From an uncultured Bacilli bacterium (lineage in GTDB: Bacteria; Bacillota_I; Bacilli_A; RFN20; CAG-826), in the NCBI GenBank assembly GCA_934133115.1, contig CAKPAV010000034.1, positions 1 through 10,721 on the forward strand: DNA of 10,721 bases, written 5' to 3'. The stretch's first letter is position 1; each line of letters opens with the position of its first letter. Positions 1-6,734 of this stretch are shown here, one piece after another. Below the pieces are notes generated by a model. It was given only the letters and a program-made list of their open reading frames with translations, had not been told where the DNA came from and did not search any database. Position numbers and translations under genes: made by a program.

Positions 1-63
1 ATGGTTTACATTTACACATTAGCCACTCGTATTATTGATGGCTCTCTTCCGGTTATTGATTAA
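1..63 (+). CDS. Short ORF or tail of an upstream gene
   Basis: An open frame begins with ATG at the first base of the window and ends at TAA, giving 20 residues (MVYIYTLATRIIDGSLPVID). The frame may continue upstream of the window, so this can be the end of a longer gene or a complete short peptide. The intrinsic terminator that follows within 10 bp supports a real gene end here. I do not recognise the product. Confidence 0.3.
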   Translation: MVYIYTLATRIIDGSLPVID

Positions 64-69
64 TAAATT

Positions 70-96
70 AGCTAGGTACAACGCCTAGCTTTTCTT
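70..96 (+). terminator. Intrinsic terminator
   Basis: A perfect 7-bp stem (AGCTAGG 70-76 with CCTAGCT 84-90) encloses a 7-nt loop and is followed by TTTCTT. It lies just after the stop codon at 61-63, so it should end the transcript coming from the left edge. The T tract is short and interrupted by one C. Confidence 0.6.
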
Positions 97-103
97 ATGT
101 TCT

Positions 104-172
104 CGGAAAAAAGTCAAAGTGAAATACGGAAAAAAGTTAAAGTGAAATACGGAAAAAAGTTAAAGTGACTGA
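104..172. repeat. Three tandem 23-bp repeats
   Basis: Three head-to-tail copies begin at 104, 127 and 150, with a period of exactly 23 bp. Copies 1 and 2 differ by one base (AAGTCAAAGTG against AAGTTAAAGTG). Copy 3 matches copy 2 until its last few bases. Read on the minus strand, each unit contains TTTCACTTTRACTTTTTT. The array lies between a terminator and the esterase gene. It could be a regulator-binding array or a leftover IS end with repeated transposase sites. Confidence 0.85.
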
Positions 173-186
173 CTTACAATAATTTT

Positions 187-229
187 ATTTCATATATTTT
201 TCACGATATTCATAAAAAATATATGAAAT
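187..229. repeat. 15-bp inverted repeat
   Basis: ATTTCATATATTTTT (187-201) is the exact reverse complement of 215-229, with a 13-nt spacer. The stem is almost pure A/T and no T tract follows, so it is a poor terminator. It lies between the 23-bp repeat array and the esterase start, so an operator or the inner part of a decayed mobile-element end is possible. A weak -10-like TATACT is at 245-250, without a good -35. Confidence 0.6.
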
Positions 230-284
230 GCTTTTAAAAATCTATATACTAAAAATATAAGTAAAGAAGGAGGTTGATAATATT

Positions 285-1043
285 ATGACAAAAGCAATAT
301 TATTACTACATGGATTCGCCACTAATAAAACCGATTTTGATCCTATAATTGATGAATTAAACAATCTATATGACCATGTTGAATGTCATAACCTCCCTGG
401 GCATAATGGTGAGCCCCGTTTAAAAGGATTTACCGCTCATGCAACTATGAAATATGTTGATAATGCGATATCTAAATTAGAAAAAAAATATGGCATTATT
501 GATGTATTAGGCTTTTCTATGGGTGGAGCATTAGGAACTTATGTTGCCGCTAATTACAAAGTAAGAAAGCTAATATTACTTGCTCCCGCTAATGTGTTTT
601 TAAACGCCAAATATCCTTTAATAAGAATAAAACAATTTATACAATATTTAGATGCTAAAATAAATAATAAAGATAGTAGTGAAGAAATTATTAAAGAATA
701 TGAATTAGTATTAAAAGAAGATGAAGATGCTATGAAAATAACAAAGAAATTCATCTTGCCTAATTATAACATTCGCACAATTCGTCAATTTGTTGAAGTA
801 ATTAAAAGTTGTAAAGAAAATATGAAACCTATATCTTCTCAAACGTTAGTGATTTTAGGAGATATGGATCAATTAGTACCTGAAAAGACAGAAAGTTATA
901 TTGCACAATACACGAAAGATTTAACAGTCATTAAATTTAAAAATGTTTCCCATATGATGTTAAGATCAAAAAAATCAAAACAACTAATCAATGCAATAAT
1001 AGAATTTATTAAGAAAGAAGATAACAACGATGAATCTAATTAA
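285..1043 (+). CDS. Alpha/beta hydrolase, carboxylesterase-like
   Basis: This 252-residue cytosolic serine hydrolase has no signal peptide. The oxyanion-hole motif is LLLHGF (residues 6-11). The nucleophile elbow is GFSMGG (76-81) with Ser78. The likely charge-relay residues are Asp195 in GDMDQLVP and His223 in VSHMM. Length and motif order fit the small bacterial carboxylesterases (Est30-like) that cleave short acyl esters or monoacylglycerols; the true substrate cannot be read from sequence. A strong AAGGAGG (267-273) lies 11 bp before the ATG and fixes the start. The last 14 bp overlap the next gene, so the two are probably translationally coupled. The C-terminus is acidic and Asn-rich. 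Confidence 0.88.
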   Translation: MTKAILLLHGFATNKTDFDPIIDELNNLYDHVECHNLPGHNGEPRLKGFTAHATMKYVDNAISKLEKKYGIIDVLGFSMGGALGTYVAANYKVRKLILLAPANVFLNAKYPLIRIKQFIQYLDAKINNKDSSEEIIKEYELVLKEDEDAMKITKKFILPNYNIRTIRQFVEVIKSCKENMKPISSQTLVILGDMDQLVPEKTESYIAQYTKDLTVIKFKNVSHMMLRSKKSKQLINAIIEFIKKEDNNDESN

Positions 1044-2238
1044 AAAATGTTATTATCGCTCTTTTCAATTTGTTTTAAGATTAGCATCTTATTTTATTAA
1101 TTTTCGTGAACCTTCAATCATCAATAAAGAAAATGCTATTTTTGAAATTAAAAATGTATTAAAAAACAATAAGAAAAATAATGTATTTTTAATAACTGGT
1201 AATATTATTAAAACTACAACTCAATTTAATAATTTAGTTAATGACTTGAAAAATAATAACGTAAATGTAACCATTTTTTCTAATGTTATCAATAACCCTA
1301 CAATTGAAAATGTTGAAGACGGATTAAAAGTTTTTTTAGCTAATAGATGTGATTCTATTATCGCTATTGGCGGTGGTTCAGTTATTGATTTTGCTAAATT
1401 AGTAGCCTCTCGCGCCACAAACAAAAAATCAATCGAGCAAATGAAAGGACTACTTAAAGTAAAACATAAGCCTGCTTTTCTAATAGCGGTACCCACTACC
1501 GCAGGTACTGGTTCAGAAGTTACAATTGCTTCTGTAGTTACTAATGATATAACGCATCAAAAATACGCTATTAATGATCCAAAATTAATTCCGCTTTACG
1601 CAGTTTTAGATCCGATGTTTTTATTAAGCGCTCCAAGTAATATTACATCTACAACAGGGATGGATGCTTTAACGCACGCTATTGAAGCTTATATTGGACG
1701 TAGTAATACTAAGAAAACAAAAAAAGAAGCACTAACTGCTATTAAATTAATCTTTGATAATTTATATAAATCTTACGCTAATCCAAATGATATAGAAGCA
1801 AAAAGTAATATGCAAATTGCTTCACTTAAAGCTGGATTAGCATTCACAAGAGCGTATGTTGGTTATGTTCATGCTCTTGCTCATGCCTTAGGCGCAAAAT
1901 ATAATACTTCACACGGTCTAGCTAATGCAATATTATTACCTGAAGTATTAAAAAAATACGGAAAACATGCTTATAAACCACTTAGTGAAATAAGCGATTA
2001 TCTTGAGTTAACAAAAAAAGATTTATCTAAAAAAGAAAAAGCAGAAACGTTAATTTCCGCTATCAAGAATTTAAATAAATCTATGAATATTAATAATATG
2101 TTAAAAAGTATTATTAAAAAAGAAGATATTAATTTTCTTGTTAATCATGCTTATAAAGAAGGAAATCCTTTATATCCTGTTCCTTGTATTTGGGATAAAA
2201 AAGATTTTAAAGATTTGTATTTATCTTTATTAAAATAA
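1030..2238 (+). CDS. Iron-containing alcohol dehydrogenase
   Basis: This 402-residue group III (Fe-type) alcohol dehydrogenase is an NAD(P)-dependent enzyme interconverting alcohols and aldehydes or ketones. The nucleotide-binding GGGSVID is at residues 114-120 and the PTTAGTGSE motif at 155-163. The metal ligands, by comparison with FucO-type enzymes, are Asp212 and His216 (DALTH), His281 and His295; the 14-residue spacing of the last two matches the family. Full family length plus a Lys/Asn-rich tail. The ATG at 1030 lies inside the end of the esterase gene (14-bp overlap), so the two form one transcription unit. Its 3' end overlaps the convergent phosphodiesterase gene by 9 bp. Substrate unknown; FucO- or YqhD-like roles are possible but not shown. 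Confidence 0.92.
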   Translation: MNLIKKCYYRSFQFVLRLASYFINFREPSIINKENAIFEIKNVLKNNKKNNVFLITGNIIKTTTQFNNLVNDLKNNNVNVTIFSNVINNPTIENVEDGLKVFLANRCDSIIAIGGGSVIDFAKLVASRATNKKSIEQMKGLLKVKHKPAFLIAVPTTAGTGSEVTIASVVTNDITHQKYAINDPKLIPLYAVLDPMFLLSAPSNITSTTGMDALTHAIEAYIGRSNTKKTKKEALTAIKLIFDNLYKSYANPNDIEAKSNMQIASLKAGLAFTRAYVGYVHALAHALGAKYNTSHGLANAILLPEVLKKYGKHAYKPLSEISDYLELTKKDLSKKEKAETLISAIKNLNKSMNINNMLKSIIKKEDINFLVNHAYKEGNPLYPVPCIWDKKDFKDLYLSLLK

Positions 2239-2673
2239 TTCTTTAAATGTAAATTCTACTTTTCCGTCTTCTAATTCAATAATTAAATATGTTCCATTAG
2301 TGTTATCTCTTGGCTTAATTAATGAGCCAGGATTAGCAACATAACAATCGCCCACTTTTCTTAACGAATGAGCGTGAGTATGTCCTGATAAAAAGATAAT
2401 ACAATTTTTACTTTTAATATAGTTATCTGTTAAAGTATAACGATGACCATGTTCCATATAAATATTTCCATATGGTGTTTTAACGATTTTATTTTCTGGA
2501 TAATCTTCAAAATAATCACAATTACCTTTAACACTAGCAAAGCCATCTAACATATAACTAGGAAGTTCAGAATCTCCTAAATGTAAAAACATATTTGCAT
2601 CACTATGTAATTGACGTAATTTCCTTAAGCACTCATAGTCTCTATGTGTATCACTTACAACAATTATTTTCAT
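2230..2673 (-). CDS. YfcE/MJ0936-family metallophosphodiesterase
   Basis: This 147-residue calcineurin-type phosphoesterase binds two divalent metals. Ligand motifs appear in order: Asp8 and His10 (SDTH), Asp34 (GD), Asn51 (GNCD), His75 (EHGH), and His98 with His100 (GHTH). Length and motifs match YfcE/MJ0936 proteins, which hydrolyse phosphodiesters in vitro and have no settled cellular substrate. AAGGTGAG (minus strand, 2677-2684) sits 3 bp from the ATG, which is close but adequate. It converges with and overlaps the dehydrogenase by 9 bp, and no terminator separates them. A minus-strand TTGACA (2705-2710) has no properly spaced -10. Confidence 0.92.
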   Translation of the reverse strand: MKIIVVSDTHRDYECLRKLRQLHSDANMFLHLGDSELPSYMLDGFASVKGNCDYFEDYPENKIVKTPYGNIYMEHGHRYTLTDNYIKSKNCIIFLSGHTHAHSLRKVGDCYVANPGSLIKPRDNTNGTYLIIELEDGKVEFTFKELF

Positions 2674-2795
2674 AATCTCACCTTCGTATTAATGATAGCA
2701 CACATGTCAAGAATATATGTTGTATTAATATATTATCGCTAAATATTATAACAAACAACATATAAACACTTTGGTAATATTTGTTGATATTTTGC

Positions 2796-2884
2796 AAAAA
2801 CTCGCTTGCTTTTTAGTAAAGACTAGCCAAAAAGTCACTTGATTTTTAGTAGCTAACACCTAAAAACTCACTCCATTTTTAGTA
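2796..2884. repeat. Three 23-bp repeats at 33-bp period
   Basis: Three copies of a 23-bp sequence lie at 2796-2818, 2829-2851 and 2862-2884, separated by two unrelated 10-bp spacers. Each pair differs by only a few bases; the shared part reads AAAAAnTCRCT, then TTTTTAGTA at the end. The exact 33-bp period is about three helical turns, which places all copies on one DNA face, as in a cooperative protein-binding array. It lies between divergent genes, so regulation is plausible. On the minus strand the words (AAAAATCAAGTGA) resemble those of the 104-172 array (AAAGTCAAAGTGA). Confidence 0.85.
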
Positions 2885-3014
2885 TTAGCAAAAAATTTTA
2901 TTAAAATTCATCTTCAAAAATATATAAAATCGATTAATAAAGCAACAAAATAATATAGCAAAATCATATTATTTAATTATGAACATCTAAAAATAGGATA
3001 AATATCAATAGCAA

Positions 3015-3042
3015 TTGCATAAATCGACAAAGCGACTATAAA
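3015..3042 (+). promoter_or_regulatory. Probable promoter of the SPFH operon
   Basis: TTGCAT (3015-3020) and TATAAA (3037-3042) are separated by 16 bp, which would place the start of transcription near 3049 and leave a leader of about 45 nt. A second pair, TTGTCA (3053) and TATATT (3076), was set aside because its transcript would lose the ribosome binding site. Confidence 0.45.
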
Positions 3043-3094
3043 TATTGCTTTTTTGTCAATCAATAATATATTATATATATTAGAGGTGACGAAA

Positions 3095-4141
3095 ATGGCT
3101 ATTTTTGATGTCGTTCGTTTTGAAGGAACGGGTAGTGACTGGCTTATTTATAAACATCCAGGCACAGAATTTAATACTCGTTCAAAATTAATTGTTTCTC
3201 CAGGGCAAGTAGCAATCATTGTTCATAATGGAAAAATCGAAAAGATTTGTGAAGAAGGTAAATTTACTTTAGACACTGAATTACTTCCATTTGTAAAAGC
3301 TTTTATTAAAGGCCTTCATGGCGGTAAAAATCCTTTCCCATTAGAAATTTATTTTATCAATAAAAGATTAAAATTAGATTTATTCTGGGGCACATCTGAT
3401 CCAATTAATATCTTAGATCCTGTTTATAAAATCCAATTAAGATTAAGAGCTAGAGGTCAACTTGGTATTAAATTAACTAATTATCAATATTTCTATCAAA
3501 CTCTTATTGGTACTTTAATTAAAAATAATTTCATTACTTTTGATATTATTCGTGATTATTTTAGAGGCACTATTAATCAAAAGATTAAAAAGATTTTATC
3601 TAATTATATGATTTCTAAAAAAATCACTTATTTTGAAATTGATCCACACTTAGATGAAATTCAAAAAGAATTTGAAGATTCATTAAGAGTGGAAATTGAA
3701 AAATTTGGTTTTGAATTAGTAAATTTAAGTATTGAATCTATTAACGTTCCTGATGAAGACTTAAGTAAACTTAATGAAATTCTTCATAAGAAAGCGGAAT
3801 ACGATCAACTTGGTGATAATGTCTATCGCACCACTCGCGGATATGATGTTCTTGAAAGTGGGGCTAAAAACCAAAATGGCGCAGCTGGAACATTTATGGG
3901 TGTTGGTTTAGGTATGGGAATGGGCGCCGCTGTTAATGGCGAATCTATTATTCCTCCTCAACAAAAAGAAGAAGACAATGGTGATTATCACTGTCCAAAA
4001 TGTGGAAATCGTATTTCTAAAACTACTAAATTCTGTCCTGAATGTGGATGTAAGATTTTAAGTAGTTGTCCAAAATGTGGAAAAGAAGTTAATCCTAATC
4101 AAAAATTTTGTCCGGAATGTGGACAAAAACTATATGAATAA
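3095..4141 (+). CDS. SPFH/band-7 protein with C-terminal zinc ribbons
   Basis: This 348-residue protein resembles the virion-core/SPFH branch typified by Bacillus YdjI. An SPFH-like region spans roughly residues 25-235 (SPGQVAIIVHNGKI near 35-48; a helical segment near 184-240). A Gly/Met-rich linker (265-282) follows, then two zinc ribbons with CxxC pairs at 300/303 with 314/317 and 325/328 with 339/342. SPFH proteins organise membranes, and in Bacillus a related gene is associated with a PspA-like membrane-stress locus. GAGGTG (3083-3088) lies 6 bp before this ATG, so I prefer it to an upstream TTG at 3053. It heads an operon with two small membrane proteins, 17 and 13 bp apart. Confidence 0.85.
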   Translation: MAIFDVVRFEGTGSDWLIYKHPGTEFNTRSKLIVSPGQVAIIVHNGKIEKICEEGKFTLDTELLPFVKAFIKGLHGGKNPFPLEIYFINKRLKLDLFWGTSDPINILDPVYKIQLRLRARGQLGIKLTNYQYFYQTLIGTLIKNNFITFDIIRDYFRGTINQKIKKILSNYMISKKITYFEIDPHLDEIQKEFEDSLRVEIEKFGFELVNLSIESINVPDEDLSKLNEILHKKAEYDQLGDNVYRTTRGYDVLESGAKNQNGAAGTFMGVGLGMGMGAAVNGESIIPPQQKEEDNGDYHCPKCGNRISKTTKFCPECGCKILSSCPKCGKEVNPNQKFCPECGQKLYE

Positions 4142-4158
4142 AGAAAGGTAAACAATTT

Positions 4159-4578
4159 ATGAAAAAGAATATTTATTTTGCTATTTTCTCCTTCTTAGCT
4201 TTAGTATTAATCGTTGCTGTTCCTTGCTTATTAAAAAATACATTCTTAGATAATAATGCTTTAACTGCTTTATATGTAACAAGTAAAGTTATTTGGGGAC
4301 TTATGTTTGTTGGTGCAGTAAGCTACGCTTTATTTGCTAATACATCAAATGGTGTATCTCTATCTTTAGTTGGCATTGCTAGTTTATATCAATTTCTCCC
4401 ATTAGTGGTTCGTGCTTTATTAGGTGTAGATAACGCTACTCTATGGGTTCTAGTTTTATTAATTGCTTCTTTAATGATTTTCGTTGCCCTTGTTGGTGGA
4501 ATTATAACAATGAATAAAAAGATGGTTAAATCTGAAAAAGCATCTGAAGGTAAAACTATCGAAATATTTAAAGACTAA
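4159..4578 (+). CDS. Four-helix membrane protein, unknown function
   Basis: A 139-residue integral membrane protein with four hydrophobic segments at about residues 5-25, 36-60, 66-89 and 93-117, then a short charged cytoplasmic tail (KKMVKSEKASEGKTIEIFKD). No catalytic motif is visible. AGAAAGG (4142-4148) precedes the ATG by 10 bp. It sits 17 bp after the SPFH gene and 13 bp before a zinc-ribbon membrane protein, so it is probably a membrane partner in the same assembly. I do not recognise a named family. Confidence 0.8.
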   Translation: MKKNIYFAIFSFLALVLIVAVPCLLKNTFLDNNALTALYVTSKVIWGLMFVGAVSYALFANTSNGVSLSLVGIASLYQFLPLVVRALLGVDNATLWVLVLLIASLMIFVALVGGIITMNKKMVKSEKASEGKTIEIFKD

Positions 4579-4591
4579 TTGAGGTAATATT

Positions 4592-4876
4592 ATGGAATGT
4601 CCTAATTGTGGATATATGATGAGTAAGCGTGATAAAAAGTGTCCTTATTGTGGCACAGAAAACGCTGAATACTCACCAATTAAAAATGTTATAAATGATA
4701 CTTTTACACCAGTATCAACAGCATTAAATACTCCTAGTAAAAATAATGCAACACCAATTAATAATTATAACACTCAAACTAAGAGTAATATTAATTGGCT
4801 ATTAGCAATTATCTTACTTATTGTATTTTGGCCAGTTGGTTTACTTTATATCGTTTTAAAACTTATTGGAAAATAA
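4592..4876 (+). CDS. Zinc-ribbon protein with one C-terminal membrane helix
   Basis: A 94-residue tail-anchored protein. The N-terminus is a zinc ribbon with Cys3/Cys6 and Cys17/Cys20 (CPNC, CPYC). The middle is a low-complexity Asn/Thr/Ser linker (30-66), and residues 68-90 form one hydrophobic helix ending LKLIGK. GAGG (4581-4584) lies 7 bp before the ATG. The zinc ribbon resembles those at the end of the SPFH protein two genes upstream, so the proteins may share a partner or oligomerise through these domains. It is the last gene of the operon, closed by the hairpin at 4882-4911. Confidence 0.82.
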   Translation: MECPNCGYMMSKRDKKCPYCGTENAEYSPIKNVINDTFTPVSTALNTPSKNNATPINNYNTQTKSNINWLLAIILLIVFWPVGLLYIVLKLIGK

Positions 4877-4881
4877 ATTTA

Positions 4882-4911
4882 AATAGCTTATCTAACCATA
4901 GATAAGCTATT
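4882..4911 (+). terminator. 13-bp hairpin closing the SPFH operon
   Basis: AATAGCTTATCTA (4882-4894) pairs perfectly with 4899-4911 around a 4-nt ACCA loop. The downstream side is only weakly T-rich, so termination may be partial. On the opposite strand it is followed by a T-rich run, so it could also stop leftward transcription. It ends 5 bp before the tRNA gene. Confidence 0.6.
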
Positions 4912-4916
4912 ATCAT

Positions 4917-5001
4917 ACAGCTATGGCGGAATTGGTAGACGCGCTAGAATCAGAATCTAGTATTGAAAGATGTACGAGTTCAAGTCTCGTTAGCTGTACC
5001 A
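4917..5001 (+). tRNA. tRNA-Leu (anticodon CAG)
   Basis: An 85-nt class II tRNA with CCA encoded. The acceptor stem is ACAGCTA (4917-4923) with TAGCTGT (4991-4997), followed by discriminator A and CCA. The D arm contains AATTGGTAGACGC. The anticodon stem CTAGA/TCTAG encloses loop ATCAGAA with anticodon CAG at 4951-4953. The T arm is ACGAG/CTCGT around TTCAAGT. The long variable region fits Leu. The gene content changes character right after its 3' end, which is a common integration point for mobile elements. Confidence 0.95.
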
Positions 5002-5332
5002 TTTTCAAGATCGAGAGAATAGATATTCCAGAAAGCGAAGAAGAGAAGCAGTGGCTGGAAAAACAGAATTTCAGGAATTCGCAAGACGATGCATATACTG
5101 GCTGATAGTTTCCAACCACCAAACTATAAAAGAGATTTTGAACTAGTCAAAGCGAAGTTGAATCATGGATAGCACATTGCTTATTCAGTATCGGAAACTT
5201 TATGTGCTTCCTGCTGAGTGGGAAGTTGTTCAACTGTTCGCTTTATTAAAGGGTTATGTAAATAATATTAGATCATGCCTAAAGAAGACCTAAAACTTAT
5301 AACAAACTAAACTAAATATAAAAGGAGCATGT
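5002..5332. other. Non-coding stretch after tRNA-Leu
   Basis: About 330 bp between the tRNA and a 47-aa peptide gene, with richer base composition than the flanking chromosome. It holds a 7-bp hairpin (ATAGTTT 5105-5111 with AAACTAT 5121-5127) and the multi-stem structure at 5149-5244. An open frame running out of the tRNA to TGA near 5103 lacks its own start and is treated as spurious. No integrase fragment was recognised. Confidence 0.5.
5149..5244 (+). ncRNA. Candidate structured RNA or inverted-repeat element
   Basis: An outer stem pairs AAAGCGAAGTTGAA (5149-5162) with TTCAACTGTTCGCTTT (5229-5244), perfect apart from a 2-nt bulge. Inside are a 7-bp stem AGCACAT (5171-5177) with ATGTGCT (5202-5208) and a hairpin CTTCC (5207-5211) with GGAAG (5221-5225), which shares two bases with the previous stem. 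Together they look like a three-way junction of about 96 nt. No T tract follows, so it is not a simple terminator. It matches no riboswitch class I can name. It ends about 90 bp before the 47-aa peptide, so a leader element or a mobile-element fold are both possible. Confidence 0.4.
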
Positions 5333-5476
5333 ATGGATAAAAAAGATATAAATTCTATGAAAATTGCAAAAAGAAAAAAGTTTTTGATTTATTTTGCTAT
5401 TGCACTTGGCGTTATGATTATTGCAGGAGTTTTGGGAGCAATAACGGGAAGACTGATTTTAGATAACATTATTTAG
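5333..5476 (+). CDS. 47-aa single-pass membrane peptide
   Basis: A short ORF with a strong AAAGGAG (5321-5327) 5 bp before the ATG. The product has a basic N-terminal region (KIAKRKK near residues 10-16) followed by a hydrophobic helix (about 17-38) and a short LILDNII tail. A positive-inside orientation would leave the C-terminus outside. Its stop codon TAG is part of the AGGAG (5475-5479) serving the next gene, only 10 bp away, so the two are almost certainly co-translated. Family unknown. It may be an accessory subunit for the anchored hydrolase or a small stress peptide. Confidence 0.7.
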   Translation: MDKKDINSMKIAKRKKFLIYFAIALGVMIIAGVLGAITGRLILDNII

Positions 5477-5486
5477 GAGCGATAAA

Positions 5487-6461
5487 ATGAAAAAGACAAA
5501 TAGAAAAGGTTTAATCATAACATCCTACATTTTGCTTTTTGTTGTTACTTTTGTTTTGAGCGCTTTAATTTGCGTTAAAGTGACAGGTGGCTTGCCAAAT
5601 AAATTGATAAAGACTGTTTGGAACGATGATGTTGGAACCCGCTATACAAATCTTCCTTATGAAAATGAAGGCAATCATAAGTACGATTTATATGTTCCAA
5701 CAAAAGCAAATCAAACAACAAATCTGATTTTATTTATTCATGGTGGAAGTTTCAATTCTGGATGCAAGGAAGATGGCGAGGATTGGTGTAAATACTATGC
5801 AGTTAAATCAGGTTGCATAACCGCATCTATAGATTATTCTTTGCAAAAGAAAGGCGTAGATGCTAATTTGAATAAATTAAACGAACAAGTAAAAAATAGC
5901 GTTTCTGCAATTAAATCAAAATGTAGTGAGCTTGGTTATAGTGTTAACGCTATGGCAACTTGTGGAGTATCTGCAGGCGGAACACTTGCAATGAATTATG
6001 CATATAAATGTGCAAAGACATCAGCAATACCAGTAAAATTTGTATTTCAACTTTCTGGACCATCTGATTTTGAGCCAAGTGATTGGTCACTTCTTAAAAA
6101 AGTAAACAAGATTAAAACTGATGCTGAGTTTTTAAAATGGATGACAGGAGTCGATATAACTGACGAAATGATTTCAAATGGTGAATATACAAAATATGTT
6201 GATGCTATTTCTCCTGCGAGACTTATAAATGAAGATTCTGTTCCTTCACTTATTGGTTATGGACTTCGCGACCATGCAGTGCCTTCAACATCAAGAACAT
6301 TACTTGTTAAAGCTTTGCAAGATAATGGAGTAAAACATGATTATATTGAGTTTCCACATTCAAATCATGGAATGTATGCTGACCTTGATAAATTGCAAGA
6401 GTTTTTAGATAAATCTCTTGAATATTGTTCTACTTATTTCGATTACCAAGCGAACATATAA
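5487..6461 (+). CDS. Membrane-anchored alpha/beta hydrolase
   Basis: A 324-residue protein with an uncleaved N-terminal anchor (hydrophobic residues about 9-31) and an extracellular alpha/beta-hydrolase domain. The oxyanion motif HGG is at 85-87, the nucleophile elbow GVSAGG at 160-165 (Ser162), and the acid and base are Asp262 (GLRDHAVP) and His294 (HSNHG). The layout fits the BD-FAE/esterase-lipase branch with an HGG motif, acting on esters outside the cell; the substrate is unknown. Six or more cysteines are unusual for an exported domain. Leu is often TTG, CTT or CTG here, whereas the genes left of the tRNA use mainly TTA, consistent with a different origin. AGGAG precedes the ATG. Confidence 0.87.
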   Translation: MKKTNRKGLIITSYILLFVVTFVLSALICVKVTGGLPNKLIKTVWNDDVGTRYTNLPYENEGNHKYDLYVPTKANQTTNLILFIHGGSFNSGCKEDGEDWCKYYAVKSGCITASIDYSLQKKGVDANLNKLNEQVKNSVSAIKSKCSELGYSVNAMATCGVSAGGTLAMNYAYKCAKTSAIPVKFVFQLSGPSDFEPSDWSLLKKVNKIKTDAEFLKWMTGVDITDEMISNGEYTKYVDAISPARLINEDSVPSLIGYGLRDHAVPSTSRTLLVKALQDNGVKHDYIEFPHSNHGMYADLDKLQEFLDKSLEYCSTYFDYQANI

Positions 6462-6518
6462 ATAGTTATTTATGCTTTCATTAAGTCAATTCTTTAGTTG
6501 GAAAAGGAGTTACTTTTA

Positions 6519-6563
6519 ATGGCTTTTTCAGTAATCAATAGCACAAAACATGTGGTTCAATAA
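6519..6563 (+). CDS. Possible 14-aa peptide or truncated gene start
   Basis: ATG at 6519 follows AAGGAG (6504-6509) by 9 bp and encodes MAFSVINSTKHVVQ before TAA. The good ribosome binding site with almost no coding sequence suggests the start of a gene cut off by later rearrangement, since the iteron module begins 44 bp downstream. A genuine leader peptide is also possible. The evidence is limited to the initiation signal. Confidence 0.25.
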   Translation: MAFSVINSTKHVVQ

Positions 6564-6606
6564 AATAAAAAGATGAAAATGAAAAAGTTATTTTGATGCT
6601 TTTCAA

Positions 6607-6696
6607 CTGTACGCACTTTGAATGAACTGTACGCACTTTTAAAGGGGTGTACGCAATTTGTATTAAAATAGGTAGTTTCACACATTTTAGATAAGA
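6607..6696 (+). repeat. Iteron module A (word TGTACGCA)
   Basis: Three copies of TGTACGCA followed by CTTT or ATTT start at 6608, 6628 and 6648, an exact 20-bp period. After the third comes the core TTTGTATTAAAAT (6657-6669), then ACACATTTTAGATAAGA (6680-6696). Core and distal motif recur, with the same 23-bp offset, in modules B (8910-9008) and C (9902-9988), which have different iteron words. It lies 39 bp upstream of the HEPN operon. A lone tenth-base-match copy, CTGTACGCA, recurs at 8831-8839. It may be a transposon end (IS21-type ends carry repeated sites) or a regulator array. Confidence 0.8.
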
Positions 6697-6734
6697 ATCG
6701 ATTATTGCAAAAGTATAAGAAAGTAGGTTAAGGT

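Larger units (their letters stand above)
2674..3094. other. Divergent intergenic spacer
   Basis: These 420 bp separate the start of the phosphodiesterase gene (leftward) from the start of the SPFH operon (rightward). No credible ORF is present. The stretch holds the 33-bp-period repeat array (2796-2884) and a promoter at 3015-3042. The rest (2885-3010) is AT-rich with nothing recognised. Confidence 0.6.

Noticed and set aside
104..172. CRISPR array
   Set aside because: The units are directly adjacent with no unique spacers, and there are only three.
2705..2710. Minus-strand TTGACA as promoter of the phosphodiesterase
   Set aside because: No -10 hexamer occurs at 15-19 bp and the transcript would start too close to the start codon.
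2796..2884. CRISPR array
   Set aside because: Spacers are only 10 bp, far too short, and no cas gene is present.
3053..3094. TTG start for the SPFH protein
   Set aside because: The added residues are hydrophobic filler without a ribosome binding site, while GAGGTG is well placed for the ATG at 3095.
4923..5105. 60-residue ORF overlapping the tRNA
   Set aside because: Its first third is the tRNA-Leu sequence itself; the rest has no start signal of its own.
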